Of a stretch of 14,766 nucleotides of DNA, positions 6,735-14,766 are shown piece after piece. Each line of letters opens with the position of its first letter. Position 1 is the stretch's first letter. The DNA comes from an uncultured Ferrovibrio sp. (GTDB lineage Bacteria; Pseudomonadota; Alphaproteobacteria; Ferrovibrionales; Ferrovibrionaceae). The notes beneath the pieces are model-generated. The model ran no database searches, was not told the origin of the DNA, and worked only from the letters and a program-made list of their open reading frames with translations. The DNA is taken from NCBI RefSeq assembly GCF_937960835.1, contig NZ_CALGPC010000019.1, positions 1-14,766 on the forward strand, read 5' to 3'. A program made the translations under genes and the position numbers.

Positions 6735-6753
6735 TGCGGTCCGAAATATGGAC
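6735..6753 (+). promoter_or_regulatory. Operator-like motif, copy 2 (operon side)
   Basis: TGCGGTCCGAAATATGGAC on the plus strand, extending to a GGTCC-N7-GGACC dyad at 6738-6754. It is 62 bp before the livG-like start codon. A possible -10 (TATCAT, 6705-6710) with a weak -35 (TTGCAC, 6681-6686) would put the operator just downstream of the transcription start, a repressor position. The promoter is uncertain. The two dyad centres (about 6639 and 6746) are 107 bp apart, close to ten helical turns, which would permit looping. Confidence 0.6.
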
Positions 6754-6815
6754 CAGCACGGCAATCAACAAGCTGAAGCTGCTGACACGGACGCGTCAGT
6801 CCGGGAGGAGACGGA

Positions 6816-7604
6816 ATGGAAGCGGCGGCAACCAGTCTGGAATGCCAGGGTGTGGTACGCAAATTCGGCGGCCTGGTCGCGCTGAAGGACGTGTCGCTGT
6901 CGATCGCTCCGGGGCAGATCTATGGCCTGGTCGGGCCCAATGGCAGCGGCAAGACCACCCTGGTCAATGCCGTCACCGGCTTCTATCCGCCGCAGCAGGG
7001 CCGCATCCTGTTCGAAGGCCGGGACATCACCGGACGCAAGCCGCATACCGTGGCGAAGCTCGGCATTGCCCGCACCTTCCAGAACCTCGCGCTGTTCCGC
7101 GGCATGAGCGTCCTCGACAACATCATGATGGGACGCCACATCCATATGCGCCCGCGCGCCCTGAGCACGCTGCTTTACTGGTGGTGGGCGCAGCGTGACG
7201 AAATCCGCGAACGCGAAGTCGTCGAGGAAGTGATCGACTTCCTGCAGCTGCAGGACGTGCGCAGCGAGCCGATCGAGACGGTTCCGCTCGGCCTGCAGAA
7301 GCGGATCGAGCTGGCCCGCGCCCTGGTGGCGCAGCCGCGCCTGCTGATCCTGGACGAGCCGATGGCCGGCATGAACCAGGAGGAAAAGGAATACATGGCG
7401 CGCTTCATTCTCGATGCGCGCGAGGAACGCGGCCTGACCGTCCTGCTGATCGAGCATCACATGGATGTGGTGGCGGCGATCTGCGACCAGATGACCGTGC
7501 TCTGCTACGGCGAGAAGATTGCCGAAGGCCGGCCGGCCGACGCGCTGGCCGACCAGAAGGTCATCGAGGCCTATCTCGGGAGCAGGAACCGCCATGCGGC
7601 TTGA
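6816..7604 (+). CDS. HAAT-family ABC transporter ATP-binding protein (LivG-like)
   Basis: 262-residue cytoplasmic ATPase, one of the two that drive a branched-chain-amino-acid-type importer. Walker A is GPNGSGKT (40-47), the Q-loop is RTFQN (86-90), and the signature region is VPLGLQKRIELARAL (156-170) in place of LSGGQ, as is usual for LivG proteins. Walker B plus glutamate is LLILDEP (176-182), and the switch His214 lies in LIEHH. The start is supported by GGGAGGAG (6803-6810) 5 bases before ATG. It is the first gene of a tightly packed operon and its 3' end overlaps the ligase gene by 11 bp. The usual Liv order is altered by the ligase between G and H, which marks transporters for organic acids rather than amino acids (inference). 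Confidence 0.93.
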   Translation: MEAAATSLECQGVVRKFGGLVALKDVSLSIAPGQIYGLVGPNGSGKTTLVNAVTGFYPPQQGRILFEGRDITGRKPHTVAKLGIARTFQNLALFRGMSVLDNIMMGRHIHMRPRALSTLLYWWWAQRDEIREREVVEEVIDFLQLQDVRSEPIETVPLGLQKRIELARALVAQPRLLILDEPMAGMNQEEKEYMARFILDAREERGLTVLLIEHHMDVVAAICDQMTVLCYGEKIAEGRPADALADQKVIEAYLGSRNRHAA

Positions 7605-9543
7605 GGCGCTGGCCAGCGATACCGGAGCGGTGCCGCGCATCCATGCCGGCATGGATGGCGGGACGCTCGTCTCGCTGCTGGCCGCCAATGCGGCGGCGCA
7701 TCCGCAGGAAGTCGCCATGCGCGAGCGCGAGCATGGCATCTGGAAGGAGTTCACCTGGCGGCAGTATCTCGATGCGGCGCTCGGCTTCGCCGCCGGCCTC
7801 GAGGCGATGGGCTTCCGCGCCGGCGAAGGCCTGCTGGTGATCGGCGACAACCGGCCACGGCTCTATTTCGGCATGATCGGCGCCGGCATGCTGCGCGGCC
7901 TGCCAACGCCGGTCTTTTCCGACCTGCCGCCCGAGGAGATCCGCTTCTTCGCCGCCAGCAGCAAGGCGCGCTTCGCGCTGGCCGAGGACCAGGAACAGGT
8001 CGACAAGCTGCTCGAGCTACGGACGGAGACCGGCCTGCCCGAGATCATCATCTATGACGATCCGCGCGGCCTGCGAGGCTACAAGCAGCCTGGCCTGGTG
8101 TCCTGGGACGATCTCATCGCCCAAGGCGCCGCCCGCCTCGCTGCGGAGCCCGGCCTCCGCGACGACCTGATCAGTCGCGCCCGGCCCGACGATGCCGCCG
8201 TCCTGCTGCATTCCTCGGGCACCACCGGCAAGCCGAAAGGCATCGTGCTGCAGCATCGCCGCGCGCTGGCCGCCGTGCGCAACGCCGCCAAGGCCGACTA
8301 TTTCCAGACCCGCGACGAGCTGATGGCCTATCTGCCGGTGGCCTGGGTCGGAGATTTCGTCTTCACGGTGGCCGGCGGCATCGCGCTGCGCTTCTGCGTC
8401 AACATCCCCGAGCGTCAGGACACGGTGCTGGCCAACCTGCGTGAAGTGGCCCCGATGGTCTATTTCGCCTCGCCGCGCTCCTGGGACGGCATGCTGACCC
8501 ATGTGCAGGTCGGCATGGCGGAATCGTCGCCGCTGAAACGCCGGCTGTTCGACTATTTCATGCCGCTGGCGATCGCCATGGAGCGTGACCGGCTGGAGGG
8601 GCGCGCACCGACCCTCGGCCGCAGGATCCTGCGCTGCATCGGCGAATGGCTGGTCTATGCGCCCCTGCGCGACCATCTTGGCCTCGCCCGCGCGCGGCGC
8701 CCCTATACGGCCGGCGAGGCGATCGGCGAAGACACCTTCCTGTTCTTCCGCGCGCTCGGCCTCGACCTGAAGCAGTTCTACGGCCAGACCGAGAATGCGG
8801 CGCTGACGGCGGCACAGGCGAGCGGCAAGGTGAAACTGCACACGGTCGGCCAGCCGCTGCCCGGCGTCGAGATCAGGATCGCCGAGGATGGCGAGATCCT
8901 CATCCGCGCCGACAGCGTCTTCGACGGTTACCTCAATGACGAGGCCTCCACGGCCGCCGCCATGGCCGGCGGCTGGCTGCATACCGGCGACGCGGGGTAT
9001 CTGGAGGAGGACGGCGATCTGGTCGTGCTCGGCCGCGTCAGCGAGGTGGTGCACACCGCCGCCGGCGAACGCTACATCCCGACCTATATCGAAAATCGCC
9101 TGAAGTTCAGCGCCTATGTGAAGGATGCCGCGGTGATCGGCGCCGCCCGCCCGCACCTGGCCGCCATGATCTGCATCGACATGGCCGCCGTGGGCCACTG
9201 GGCGGAGGAGAACGGCGTCACCTACACCTCCTATGCCGATCTCTCGCAGCAGCCGGCTGTCGTCGAGCTGATCGCCGGCGTCGTACGCCACGTCAATTCC
9301 CTGCTGCCGCCGGGTCTGGCGATCCGCCGCTTCGTCAACCTGCCGAAGGAATTCGACCCTGATGACGGCGAGGTGACCCGCACCCGCAAGCTGCGCCGCA
9401 ACGTCATCGACGAGCGCTACGCGCCCGTGATCGAGGCTCTGTACGGCAGCGGCGAGTCGGTCGAATTCGAGACCCGCATCACCTACGAAACCGGCGCCAC
9501 CGGCGTGCTGAAACGCCAGCTGGCCCTGCGCAGCGTGGCCTGA
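7594..9543 (+). CDS. AMP-binding acyl-CoA synthetase (long-chain/FadD15-like)
   Basis: 649-residue ligase that would activate a carboxylic acid with ATP to acyl-AMP and then acyl-CoA. All ANL motifs are intact: SSGTTGKPKG (207-216), YGQTE (396-400), HTGD (463-466), the GR pair (480-481), and a C-terminal DGEVTRTRKLRR with probable catalytic Lys599. Overall form, including the long middle region 300-370, resembles FadD15-type long-chain ligases. Substrate cannot be read from the sequence; an aromatic or fatty acid delivered by the surrounding ABC transporter is plausible. ATG at 7594 is chosen because AGGA lies 7 bases upstream and upstream in-frame sequence is only a shadow of livG. Its position inside the transporter operon implies coupling of uptake to CoA activation. 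It is the active counterpart of the degenerate ligase domain in the divergent regulator. Confidence 0.92.
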   Translation: MRLEALASDTGAVPRIHAGMDGGTLVSLLAANAAAHPQEVAMREREHGIWKEFTWRQYLDAALGFAAGLEAMGFRAGEGLLVIGDNRPRLYFGMIGAGMLRGLPTPVFSDLPPEEIRFFAASSKARFALAEDQEQVDKLLELRTETGLPEIIIYDDPRGLRGYKQPGLVSWDDLIAQGAARLAAEPGLRDDLISRARPDDAAVLLHSSGTTGKPKGIVLQHRRALAAVRNAAKADYFQTRDELMAYLPVAWVGDFVFTVAGGIALRFCVNIPERQDTVLANLREVAPMVYFASPRSWDGMLTHVQVGMAESSPLKRRLFDYFMPLAIAMERDRLEGRAPTLGRRILRCIGEWLVYAPLRDHLGLARARRPYTAGEAIGEDTFLFFRALGLDLKQFYGQTENAALTAAQASGKVKLHTVGQPLPGVEIRIAEDGEILIRADSVFDGYLNDEASTAAAMAGGWLHTGDAGYLEEDGDLVVLGRVSEVVHTAAGERYIPTYIENRLKFSAYVKDAAVIGAARPHLAAMICIDMAAVGHWAEENGVTYTSYADLSQQPAVVELIAGVVRHVNSLLPPGLAIRRFVNLPKEFDPDDGEVTRTRKLRRNVIDERYAPVIEALYGSGESVEFETRITYETGATGVLKRQLALRSVA

Positions 9544-9551
9544 GGCAGATC

Positions 9552-10439
9552 ATGGACATCTATTTCCTCCTCGAACTGGCGGTAAACGGCGTCCTGATCG
9601 GCCTGATGTACACGCTGGTCGCGCTCGGCATCGTGCTGATTTTCAAATCCTCCGGCATCGCCAATCTCGCCCAGGGCGCGCTGGCCATGGCCGGCGCCTA
9701 TATCGCCTGGGCGCTGCTCACGCTGGCCGGCGTTCCGCTCTGGATCGCGGTGCCGCTCAGCCTGATTGCCATGTTCTTCATCGGCGCCGGCATCGAGCGC
9801 GTCGCCCTGCGCCCGATGATCGGCCAGCCGGTGATCATGGTGATCATGCTCACGCTCGGCCTCGAAATCCTGCTGCGCGGCCTGGTGCCGGCGATCTTCG
9901 GCTCGGTGGTCAAGCGCCTCGATCTCGGCATCCCGCAGGCGCCGGTCATCATCGGCCCGATGCTGATCAACACCGCCTATCTGGTCTCGGGCGGCGTGGC
10001 GCTCGGCCTCGTGCTGCTGTCGATGCTGTTCTTCGGCACCCGCATCGGTACCGTGCTGCGCGCCGTATCCGACGACCAGACCGCCTCTTGGTCGGTCGGC
10101 ATATCGGTGGAGCGCGCCATCGGCCTGTCCTGGGGCATGGCGGGCGTCGCGGCGGCCTCCGGCGGCATTCTCTGGGGCTCGGTGCAGGGCGTCGACTGGA
10201 CGCTGTCGCTGCTGCTGCTCAAGGCGCTGGCAGTCGCCATCCTCGGCGGACTGGACAGCATCTTCGGCGTGCTGATCGCCGGCATGATCCTCGGAGTCCT
10301 GGAAAGCGTGATCCCGGCCTATCTCGACCCTTACGTCGGCGGCGGCAGCCGCGACGTGGTGGCATCGATGGTGATTCTGCTGACGGTGATCTTCCGCCCT
10401 CACGGCCTGTTCGGCCGCGAAGACATCGAGCGGGTGTAA
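9552..10439 (+). CDS. HAAT-family ABC permease (LivH-like)
   Basis: 295-residue inner-membrane permease with about eight hydrophobic segments. The N-terminal GLMYTLVALGIVLIFKSSG followed by IANLAQGALAMAGAYIAW is the LivH hallmark, and the late ALAVAILGGLDSIFGVLIAG is the cytoplasmic loop that docks the ATPases. It forms the translocation channel with the next gene. It starts 8 bp after the ligase stop with GAGG 6 bases before ATG, so it is co-translated. Length is normal. Confidence 0.93.
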   Translation: MDIYFLLELAVNGVLIGLMYTLVALGIVLIFKSSGIANLAQGALAMAGAYIAWALLTLAGVPLWIAVPLSLIAMFFIGAGIERVALRPMIGQPVIMVIMLTLGLEILLRGLVPAIFGSVVKRLDLGIPQAPVIIGPMLINTAYLVSGGVALGLVLLSMLFFGTRIGTVLRAVSDDQTASWSVGISVERAIGLSWGMAGVAAASGGILWGSVQGVDWTLSLLLLKALAVAILGGLDSIFGVLIAGMILGVLESVIPAYLDPYVGGGSRDVVASMVILLTVIFRPHGLFGREDIERV

Positions 10440-10442
10440 GCG

Positions 10443-11516
10443 ATGTTCTACCGCCTCTCCGGCATCAAGCACGTCTCCTACGCGGCCGACCGCCAGCTCT
10501 GGCCGGTGCCCTTCGACCGCTATCTCGTCATCGCGGCGGTCATCCTCGGCATTACCGCGCCGTTCTATCTGTCTCCGCTCTATCTCGGCAGCTACATGCT
10601 GCCCTGGATCATCTGGGCCACGGCCGCCCTGTCGCTCAATCTGCTGATGGGCTGGGCCGGGCAGATCCATCTCGGCTTCGCCGCGGTTATGGCGATCGGC
10701 GCCTACAGCGCCATCCATCTCGCCCGCGCCGGCGTTCCTTTCGAACTGGCGCTGCTGCTCGCCGGCCTGCTTTCCGCCCTGATCGGCATGATCTTCGGCG
10801 CGGCGGCACTGCGGGTGAAGGGCCTCTATCTCGCGGTCTCCACGCTGGCCATGCAGTACATGATCGACTGGATCATCTCGCATGTGCCGGCGATCAGCGG
10901 CGGCAGCCAGGCCACCCTGCAGACCCCGGTGATCCGCATCCTCGGCTTCCCCGTCGATTCGGATGCCGGCCGCTACTGGGTGGCGCTCGCCGTCTGTGCG
11001 CTGGTGACGATCTTCATGCTCAACGTGAAGCGCACCAGCTTCGGCCGCGCGCTGGTCGCCGTGCGGGAGAAGGATTTCGCGGCCGCGATCATCGGCGTCA
11101 ATCCGTTCTACTACAAGCTGGTGGCCTTCTGGGTCTCGTCCTTCCTCGGCGGCGTGTCCGGCGCGGTGCTGGCCTTCTGCTATTACCGCGCCGTGACCCC
11201 GGAGCAGTTCCATCTCGACGTTTCGATCCAGGCGGTCGCCATGGTGATCGTCGGCGGCATGGGTTCGATCCTCGGCAGCTTCTTCGGCGCGGCGCTGGTG
11301 CTGCTGGCCCCCATCGTGCTGAACAACTTCGTCGGCTGGTTCGTGGCTGCGATCGGCCTGTCGCTGTCGCCGGAAGTGCTCGCCCTCATTCCGCTGATCC
11401 TCTACGGCGGCCTGATCGTCGGCTTCCTGCTGTTCGAGCCGCTCGGCCTCGCCAAGATCTACGACAATATCCGCAATTATTTTCTGGTGTGGCCTTTCCG
11501 GCATGCCCGCCGGTGA
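10443..11516 (+). CDS. HAAT-family ABC permease (LivM-like)
   Basis: 357-residue partner permease. LSLNLLMGWAGQIHLGFAAV, then MAIGAYSAIH, are typical LivM sequences, and AMVIVGGMGSILGSFFGAAL is the ATPase-coupling loop. About nine to ten transmembrane segments follow a short cytoplasmic N-terminus (about 25 residues). The start codon is 3 bp after the livH-like stop. Length is within the family range (about 320-400). Confidence 0.93.
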   Translation: MFYRLSGIKHVSYAADRQLWPVPFDRYLVIAAVILGITAPFYLSPLYLGSYMLPWIIWATAALSLNLLMGWAGQIHLGFAAVMAIGAYSAIHLARAGVPFELALLLAGLLSALIGMIFGAAALRVKGLYLAVSTLAMQYMIDWIISHVPAISGGSQATLQTPVIRILGFPVDSDAGRYWVALAVCALVTIFMLNVKRTSFGRALVAVREKDFAAAIIGVNPFYYKLVAFWVSSFLGGVSGAVLAFCYYRAVTPEQFHLDVSIQAVAMVIVGGMGSILGSFFGAALVLLAPIVLNNFVGWFVAAIGLSLSPEVLALIPLILYGGLIVGFLLFEPLGLAKIYDNIRNYFLVWPFRHARR

Positions 11517-11564
11517 GGCGTTGAGTTGCGTAAAACCATAACCACAGAGTGAAGGGAGAACGCC

Positions 11565-12811
11565 ATGAACAGGATTGCATTGAACCTGCTGGGAGCGGCG
11601 GCCTTGGCCGTCACGACCGGCAGCGCTATGGCACAGGACAAGGTCATCAAGATCGGCCTCGCCCAGGATTTCACCGCCGTCTATACCTTCGTCACCTCGG
11701 ACTACAACCAGGGCCAGCGGGACTATTTCACGCTGATCAACGAGCGCGGCGGCATCAAGGGCCACAAGATCCAGGCTGAAGTGGTCGATACCGCCAACCA
11801 GCCGCAGCGCGGCATCGAGGCCTACGAGCGCATGAAGAATGAAGGCGCGGTTCTGGTGGACTTCCTGTCCACGCCGGTGTCGCGCGCCGTGGTGCCGCGC
11901 GCGCTGAAGGATCAGGTCAACATGCTGACCCTGTTCCATGGCCGCTCGGATGCAGCGGATGGCGAGACCTTCCCCTACATCTTCCCCATGACGCCGCTCT
12001 ACTGGTCGCAGGCAACGAACATCCTGCAGTACATCAAGGAGCAGGAAAAAGGGAACCTGAAGGGCAAGAAGATCGCGCTGGTCGGCATCGACTCGCCCTT
12101 CGGCCGCGAGCCGCAGCCGATCTTCCAGGCGCTGGCCGAGAAGGAAGGCTATGAGCTCGGTATCTACCCCTATCCCTCGCCGGGCAACGAGCAGTCGGCG
12201 ACCTGGACGGCGGTGCGCCGCTTCCAGCCGGACTGGACGGTGATCTGGGGCGCCGGCGGCGGCCAGACCGTTTCGCTGCGCGAAGCCATCCGCAACGGCA
12301 TCAAGCTCGACCGCCTGCTGTCGGTGATCTGGCTCTCCGAGGTTGACACGGAAATCGCCGGCAAGGAGGCCTCGAAGGGCGTACTGCGCTTCGAGGGTGC
12401 CGCCTACGGCAAGGATGCCGCCGTGATCAAGGCGATCGAGACGGAAGTCGTCGCCAAGGGCAAAGGCGCGGGACCGGCCGCCAAGGTGGGCTCGACCTAC
12501 TACAACATCGGCGTTGCCGGCGCGGCGCTGGTCGCGGAAGGCATCCGGCTCGCGCTGGAGAAGAATCCGAACGGTCCGCTCACCGGCGCCCAGCTCAAGG
12601 CCGGCCTCGAGAGCATCAAGGATTTCGATGCCCAGGGACTGATCCCGCCGGTGACCATCACCGCCAAGGACCATCAGGGCGGCGGCAAGGGCCGCATCTC
12701 CCAGTGGGACGGCTCCAAGTGGGTGCCGAAGACCGACTGGTATGCGGCGTCCCAGGATCTCGTCTGGGAGCTGGTCCGCAAGAACGCGGAAGAGTTCAAG
12801 ACGTCGGGGAA

Positions 12812-12815
<4 letters not shown>
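11565..12815 (+). CDS. Periplasmic substrate-binding protein of HAAT ABC transporter (LivK-like)
   Basis: 416-residue protein with a Sec signal peptide: MNR, hydrophobic ALNLLGAAALAVTTGS, cleavage AMA|QDK between 23 and 24. The mature part is a Peripla_BP_6 (type I) binding protein beginning VIKIGLAQDFT, with VDTANQPQRG (about residues 75-84) and TYYNIGVAGAALVAEGIRLA near the C-terminus. It delivers the substrate to the LivHM-like channel. Bulky aromatic positions (for example YWSQATN, DWYAASQ) would fit a ligand larger than leucine, but this is speculation. AAGGGAG is 6 bases before ATG. The 48-bp gap after livM is the largest in the operon and may allow extra expression of the binding protein. 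Confidence 0.92.
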
Positions 12816-13606
<791 letters not shown>

Positions 13607-13731
13607 GCCGCCGCATTCACCGGGTTACCGGATTCCAACCTTCCGGCCGCAGCCGTACCGCAGTACACCCTCGCGCGAGACCGGCGCTGCCGGGCTCGGC
13701 CCTTTTGGGTGTTTCCTCCCTTTGACTTGAT

Positions 13732-13774
13732 GGCCCCTCTCGCCGCCCGAACGTGGCGACTGGGGTCTTTTTTT
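13732..13774 (+). terminator. Rho-independent terminator of the ABC operon
   Basis: GGCCCCTCTCGCC (13732-13744) pairs with GGCGACTGGGGTC (13755-13767) at 10 of 13 positions around a 10-base loop, followed by seven Ts (13768-13774). It lies about 125 bp after the livF-like stop. The T tract overlaps the stop codon of the convergent MFS gene. Confidence 0.8.
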
Positions 13775-14687
13775 ATGCCGCCTGCGCCGCGGCCCGGGCC
13801 GGCAGGCGGATGACCCGCTCGACATACAGCAGCGACAGCACAAGCAGCAGGGCGAGCGCGGCAAGCGACGCCAGCATGTGGCTGCCATGGGCGATCAGGC
13901 CGAACACGAAGGCCATCACCATGGCCGAGACGCTCGCGACCGCTCCGGCCAGGCCGCTGCCCGCCGGCAGCTCGGCCAGCGTGAGATGCCGCAGCGCCAG
14001 CGTGTCGCAGGCCAGCCAGTAGGACTGGCCCGCCACCGCGGCGACAAAGAAAACCGGGGCGTAAGCCTCCGCCGTGCGCCAGCCAAGATGGGCGTCGAGC
14101 AAAAAGGCATAGGCAGTCGCGGCAAGTGCAAGCAGCGGCGCCGCGCGCAGCACGAGATGCACATGACGGTCGAGAACGCGCGCAAGACCGAGCCCCGCCA
14201 GCGCGCCACCGATCGTGGAGGCTGCGACAAAGAGGCCGAGAGCGTGGGACGCATCGGTGACGTTGGCCGCATGCATGGCAAAGAACGGCACCGCCATATC
14301 GATGGTCTGTGCGACCGCGCGCATCGAGAGATAGCGCCGGAACCAGGGCGAGGTCTTCGTCAGCCGCCAGCCATCGGCAAGCGAGGGAGACGTTCCGCCG
14401 CGGGCACCGCGGACTTCGAAAAAGAGCAGGATGGCGAGGGCGCCGAGCACCAGGCAGGCGGCGCCGAGCAGCAGCTTCCAGCCATAGCCGTCGAGGCTGC
14501 GCGGCGTGTCATGCTGCAGATAGAAGAAGAGCAGCAGGATGACCGTCAGCCCGCCGCCCGCCGCGAGCCGCAGCGCCAGCAGGGCGCCGCGCCGCTCGGC
14601 GGGAATGGCCTTGGCGGCAAGCTGGCGGAAACCGAGGCCCCCAAGGCCATTGGCAATGCCGACCAGAAGCAGCAGGGCAATGATCAC
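13773..14687 (-). CDS. MFS transporter, N-terminally truncated
   Basis: 304 residues starting at a GTG, with about eight or nine hydrophobic segments; full MFS proteins have about 400 residues and 12. The N-terminal NGLGGLGFRQLAAKAIPAER resembles the TM4/loop region (ANGLGG...K.IP..RRG) of an MFS subgroup, so roughly the first three helices are absent. GWRLTKTSPWFRRYLSMRAV marks the start of the C-terminal half. The GTG lies 3 bp inside the repeat boundary at 14690, and identity to the left repeat begins there, so the missing 5' part was replaced by the repeat. The remnant lacks a complete transporter fold and is probably non-functional. It converges on the ABC operon and shares its terminator region. 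Confidence 0.75.
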   Translation of the reverse strand: MIIALLLLVGIANGLGGLGFRQLAAKAIPAERRGALLALRLAAGGGLTVILLLFFYLQHDTPRSLDGYGWKLLLGAACLVLGALAILLFFEVRGARGGTSPSLADGWRLTKTSPWFRRYLSMRAVAQTIDMAVPFFAMHAANVTDASHALGLFVAASTIGGALAGLGLARVLDRHVHLVLRAAPLLALAATAYAFLLDAHLGWRTAEAYAPVFFVAAVAGQSYWLACDTLALRHLTLAELPAGSGLAGAVASVSAMVMAFVFGLIAHGSHMLASLAALALLLVLSLLYVERVIRLPARAAAQAA

Positions 14688-14702
14688 GGGGGCATATTAT
14701 AC

Positions 14703-14731
14703 TTGACGTACCCAGTTAGGGGGTATATGGT
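14703..14731 (+). promoter_or_regulatory. Outward sigma70 promoter with TACCC-N7-GGGTA operator, right copy
   Basis: TTGACG (14703-14708), a 17-base spacer TACCCAGTTAGGGGGTA (14709-14725), and TATGGT (14726-14731). It is identical to the left copy and drives the gene starting at 14754. Confidence 0.6.
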
Positions 14732-14753
14732 TGAGTCATAAGGAGATTCCGCC

Positions 14754-14766
14754 ATGTCTAAGTCCA
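14754..14766 (+). CDS. 5' end of an outward-reading gene (MSKS...), partial
   Basis: ATG TCT AAG TCC then the window ends. AAGGAG (14740-14745) is 8 bases upstream. Same start as the left-end partial gene; the product is not identifiable here. Confidence 0.5.

Larger units (their letters stand above)
14690..14766. repeat. 77-bp inverted repeat, right copy
   Basis: Exact reverse complement of 1-77. It begins GGGCATATTATACTTGACG at its inner edge and runs outward through a promoter, a ribosome binding site and a start codon. The inner edge truncates the MFS gene, just as the left copy truncates the thioesterase. The true outer limit is beyond the window. Confidence 0.95.

Noticed and set aside
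6783..6798. TGAC-N8-GTCA inverted repeat just before the livG-like ribosome binding site
   Set aside because: The half-sites are only 4 bp, which is common by chance, and it is unlike the stronger 19-bp motif pair.
7519..7593. Upstream ATG at 7519 for the acyl-CoA synthetase
   Set aside because: It would overlap livG by 86 bp with a non-family Arg/Pro-rich leader. The ATG at 7594 has a proper ribosome binding site.
9483..12674. Minus-strand open frame of over 1000 codons opposite the ligase, livH-like, livM-like and binding-protein genes
   Set aside because: It is an antisense shadow produced by G+C-rich codon bias. Its product is a low-complexity His/Asp/Arg/Glu-rich sequence with no domain, while the plus strand encodes clear families with good ribosome binding sites.

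Overview
The window is G+C-rich chromosomal-type bacterial DNA (mid-60s percent by eye). Its gene set points to an alphaproteobacterium, perhaps Rhodospirillales: a quinol-type nitric oxide reductase with a SirB2 partner, a DUF1127 protein, and a Liv-type ABC operon with an embedded acyl-CoA ligase. The class-level call is an inference; no rRNA or other marker is present.

Layout. Both ends carry the same 77-bp sequence in inverted orientation (1-77 and 14690-14766). Each copy holds a promoter with a CsoR-like operator and the first four codons of a gene reading out of the window. The genes just inside the repeats, a PaaI-type thioesterase on the left and an MFS transporter on the right, both lack their N-termini exactly at the repeat edge. 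This looks like the same mobile or duplicated element abutting both genes; 77 is also a common assembler k-mer length. Between them lie a DUF1127 gene, an ArsR-family regulator preceded by nested palindromes, a minus-strand norZ(qNOR)-sirB2 pair, and tRNA-Gly(CCC) with its promoter.

Core of interest (4712-13606). A six-gene plus-strand operon encodes a branched-chain-amino-acid-type (HAAT) ABC importer (LivG, LivH, LivM, periplasmic binding protein, LivF) with an intact acyl-CoA synthetase between LivG and LivH, closed by a strong intrinsic terminator. Divergent from it is an unusual gene: an IclR-type winged-helix DNA-binding domain fused in one reading frame to a whole ACSM/acetyl-CoA-synthetase-like adenylating domain. 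In that domain the P-loop, the YGQTE threonine, the GRxDD arginine and the C-terminal catalytic lysine are all replaced. I read it as a transcription factor that uses a dead ligase fold as its effector sensor. The intergenic region holds two copies of a 19-bp operator-like motif, TGCGGTCCnnnATnTGGAC, in opposite orientations, one before the regulator and one before the operon.

Working model (inference). The ABC system imports a carboxylic acid (aromatic, fatty or similar), the operon ligase activates it to the acyl-CoA, and the IclR-pseudo-ligase senses the acid, acyl-AMP or acyl-CoA and controls both transcripts through the paired operators. The left half (norZ, sirB2, arsR) looks functionally separate and concerns nitric oxide detoxification or respiration.
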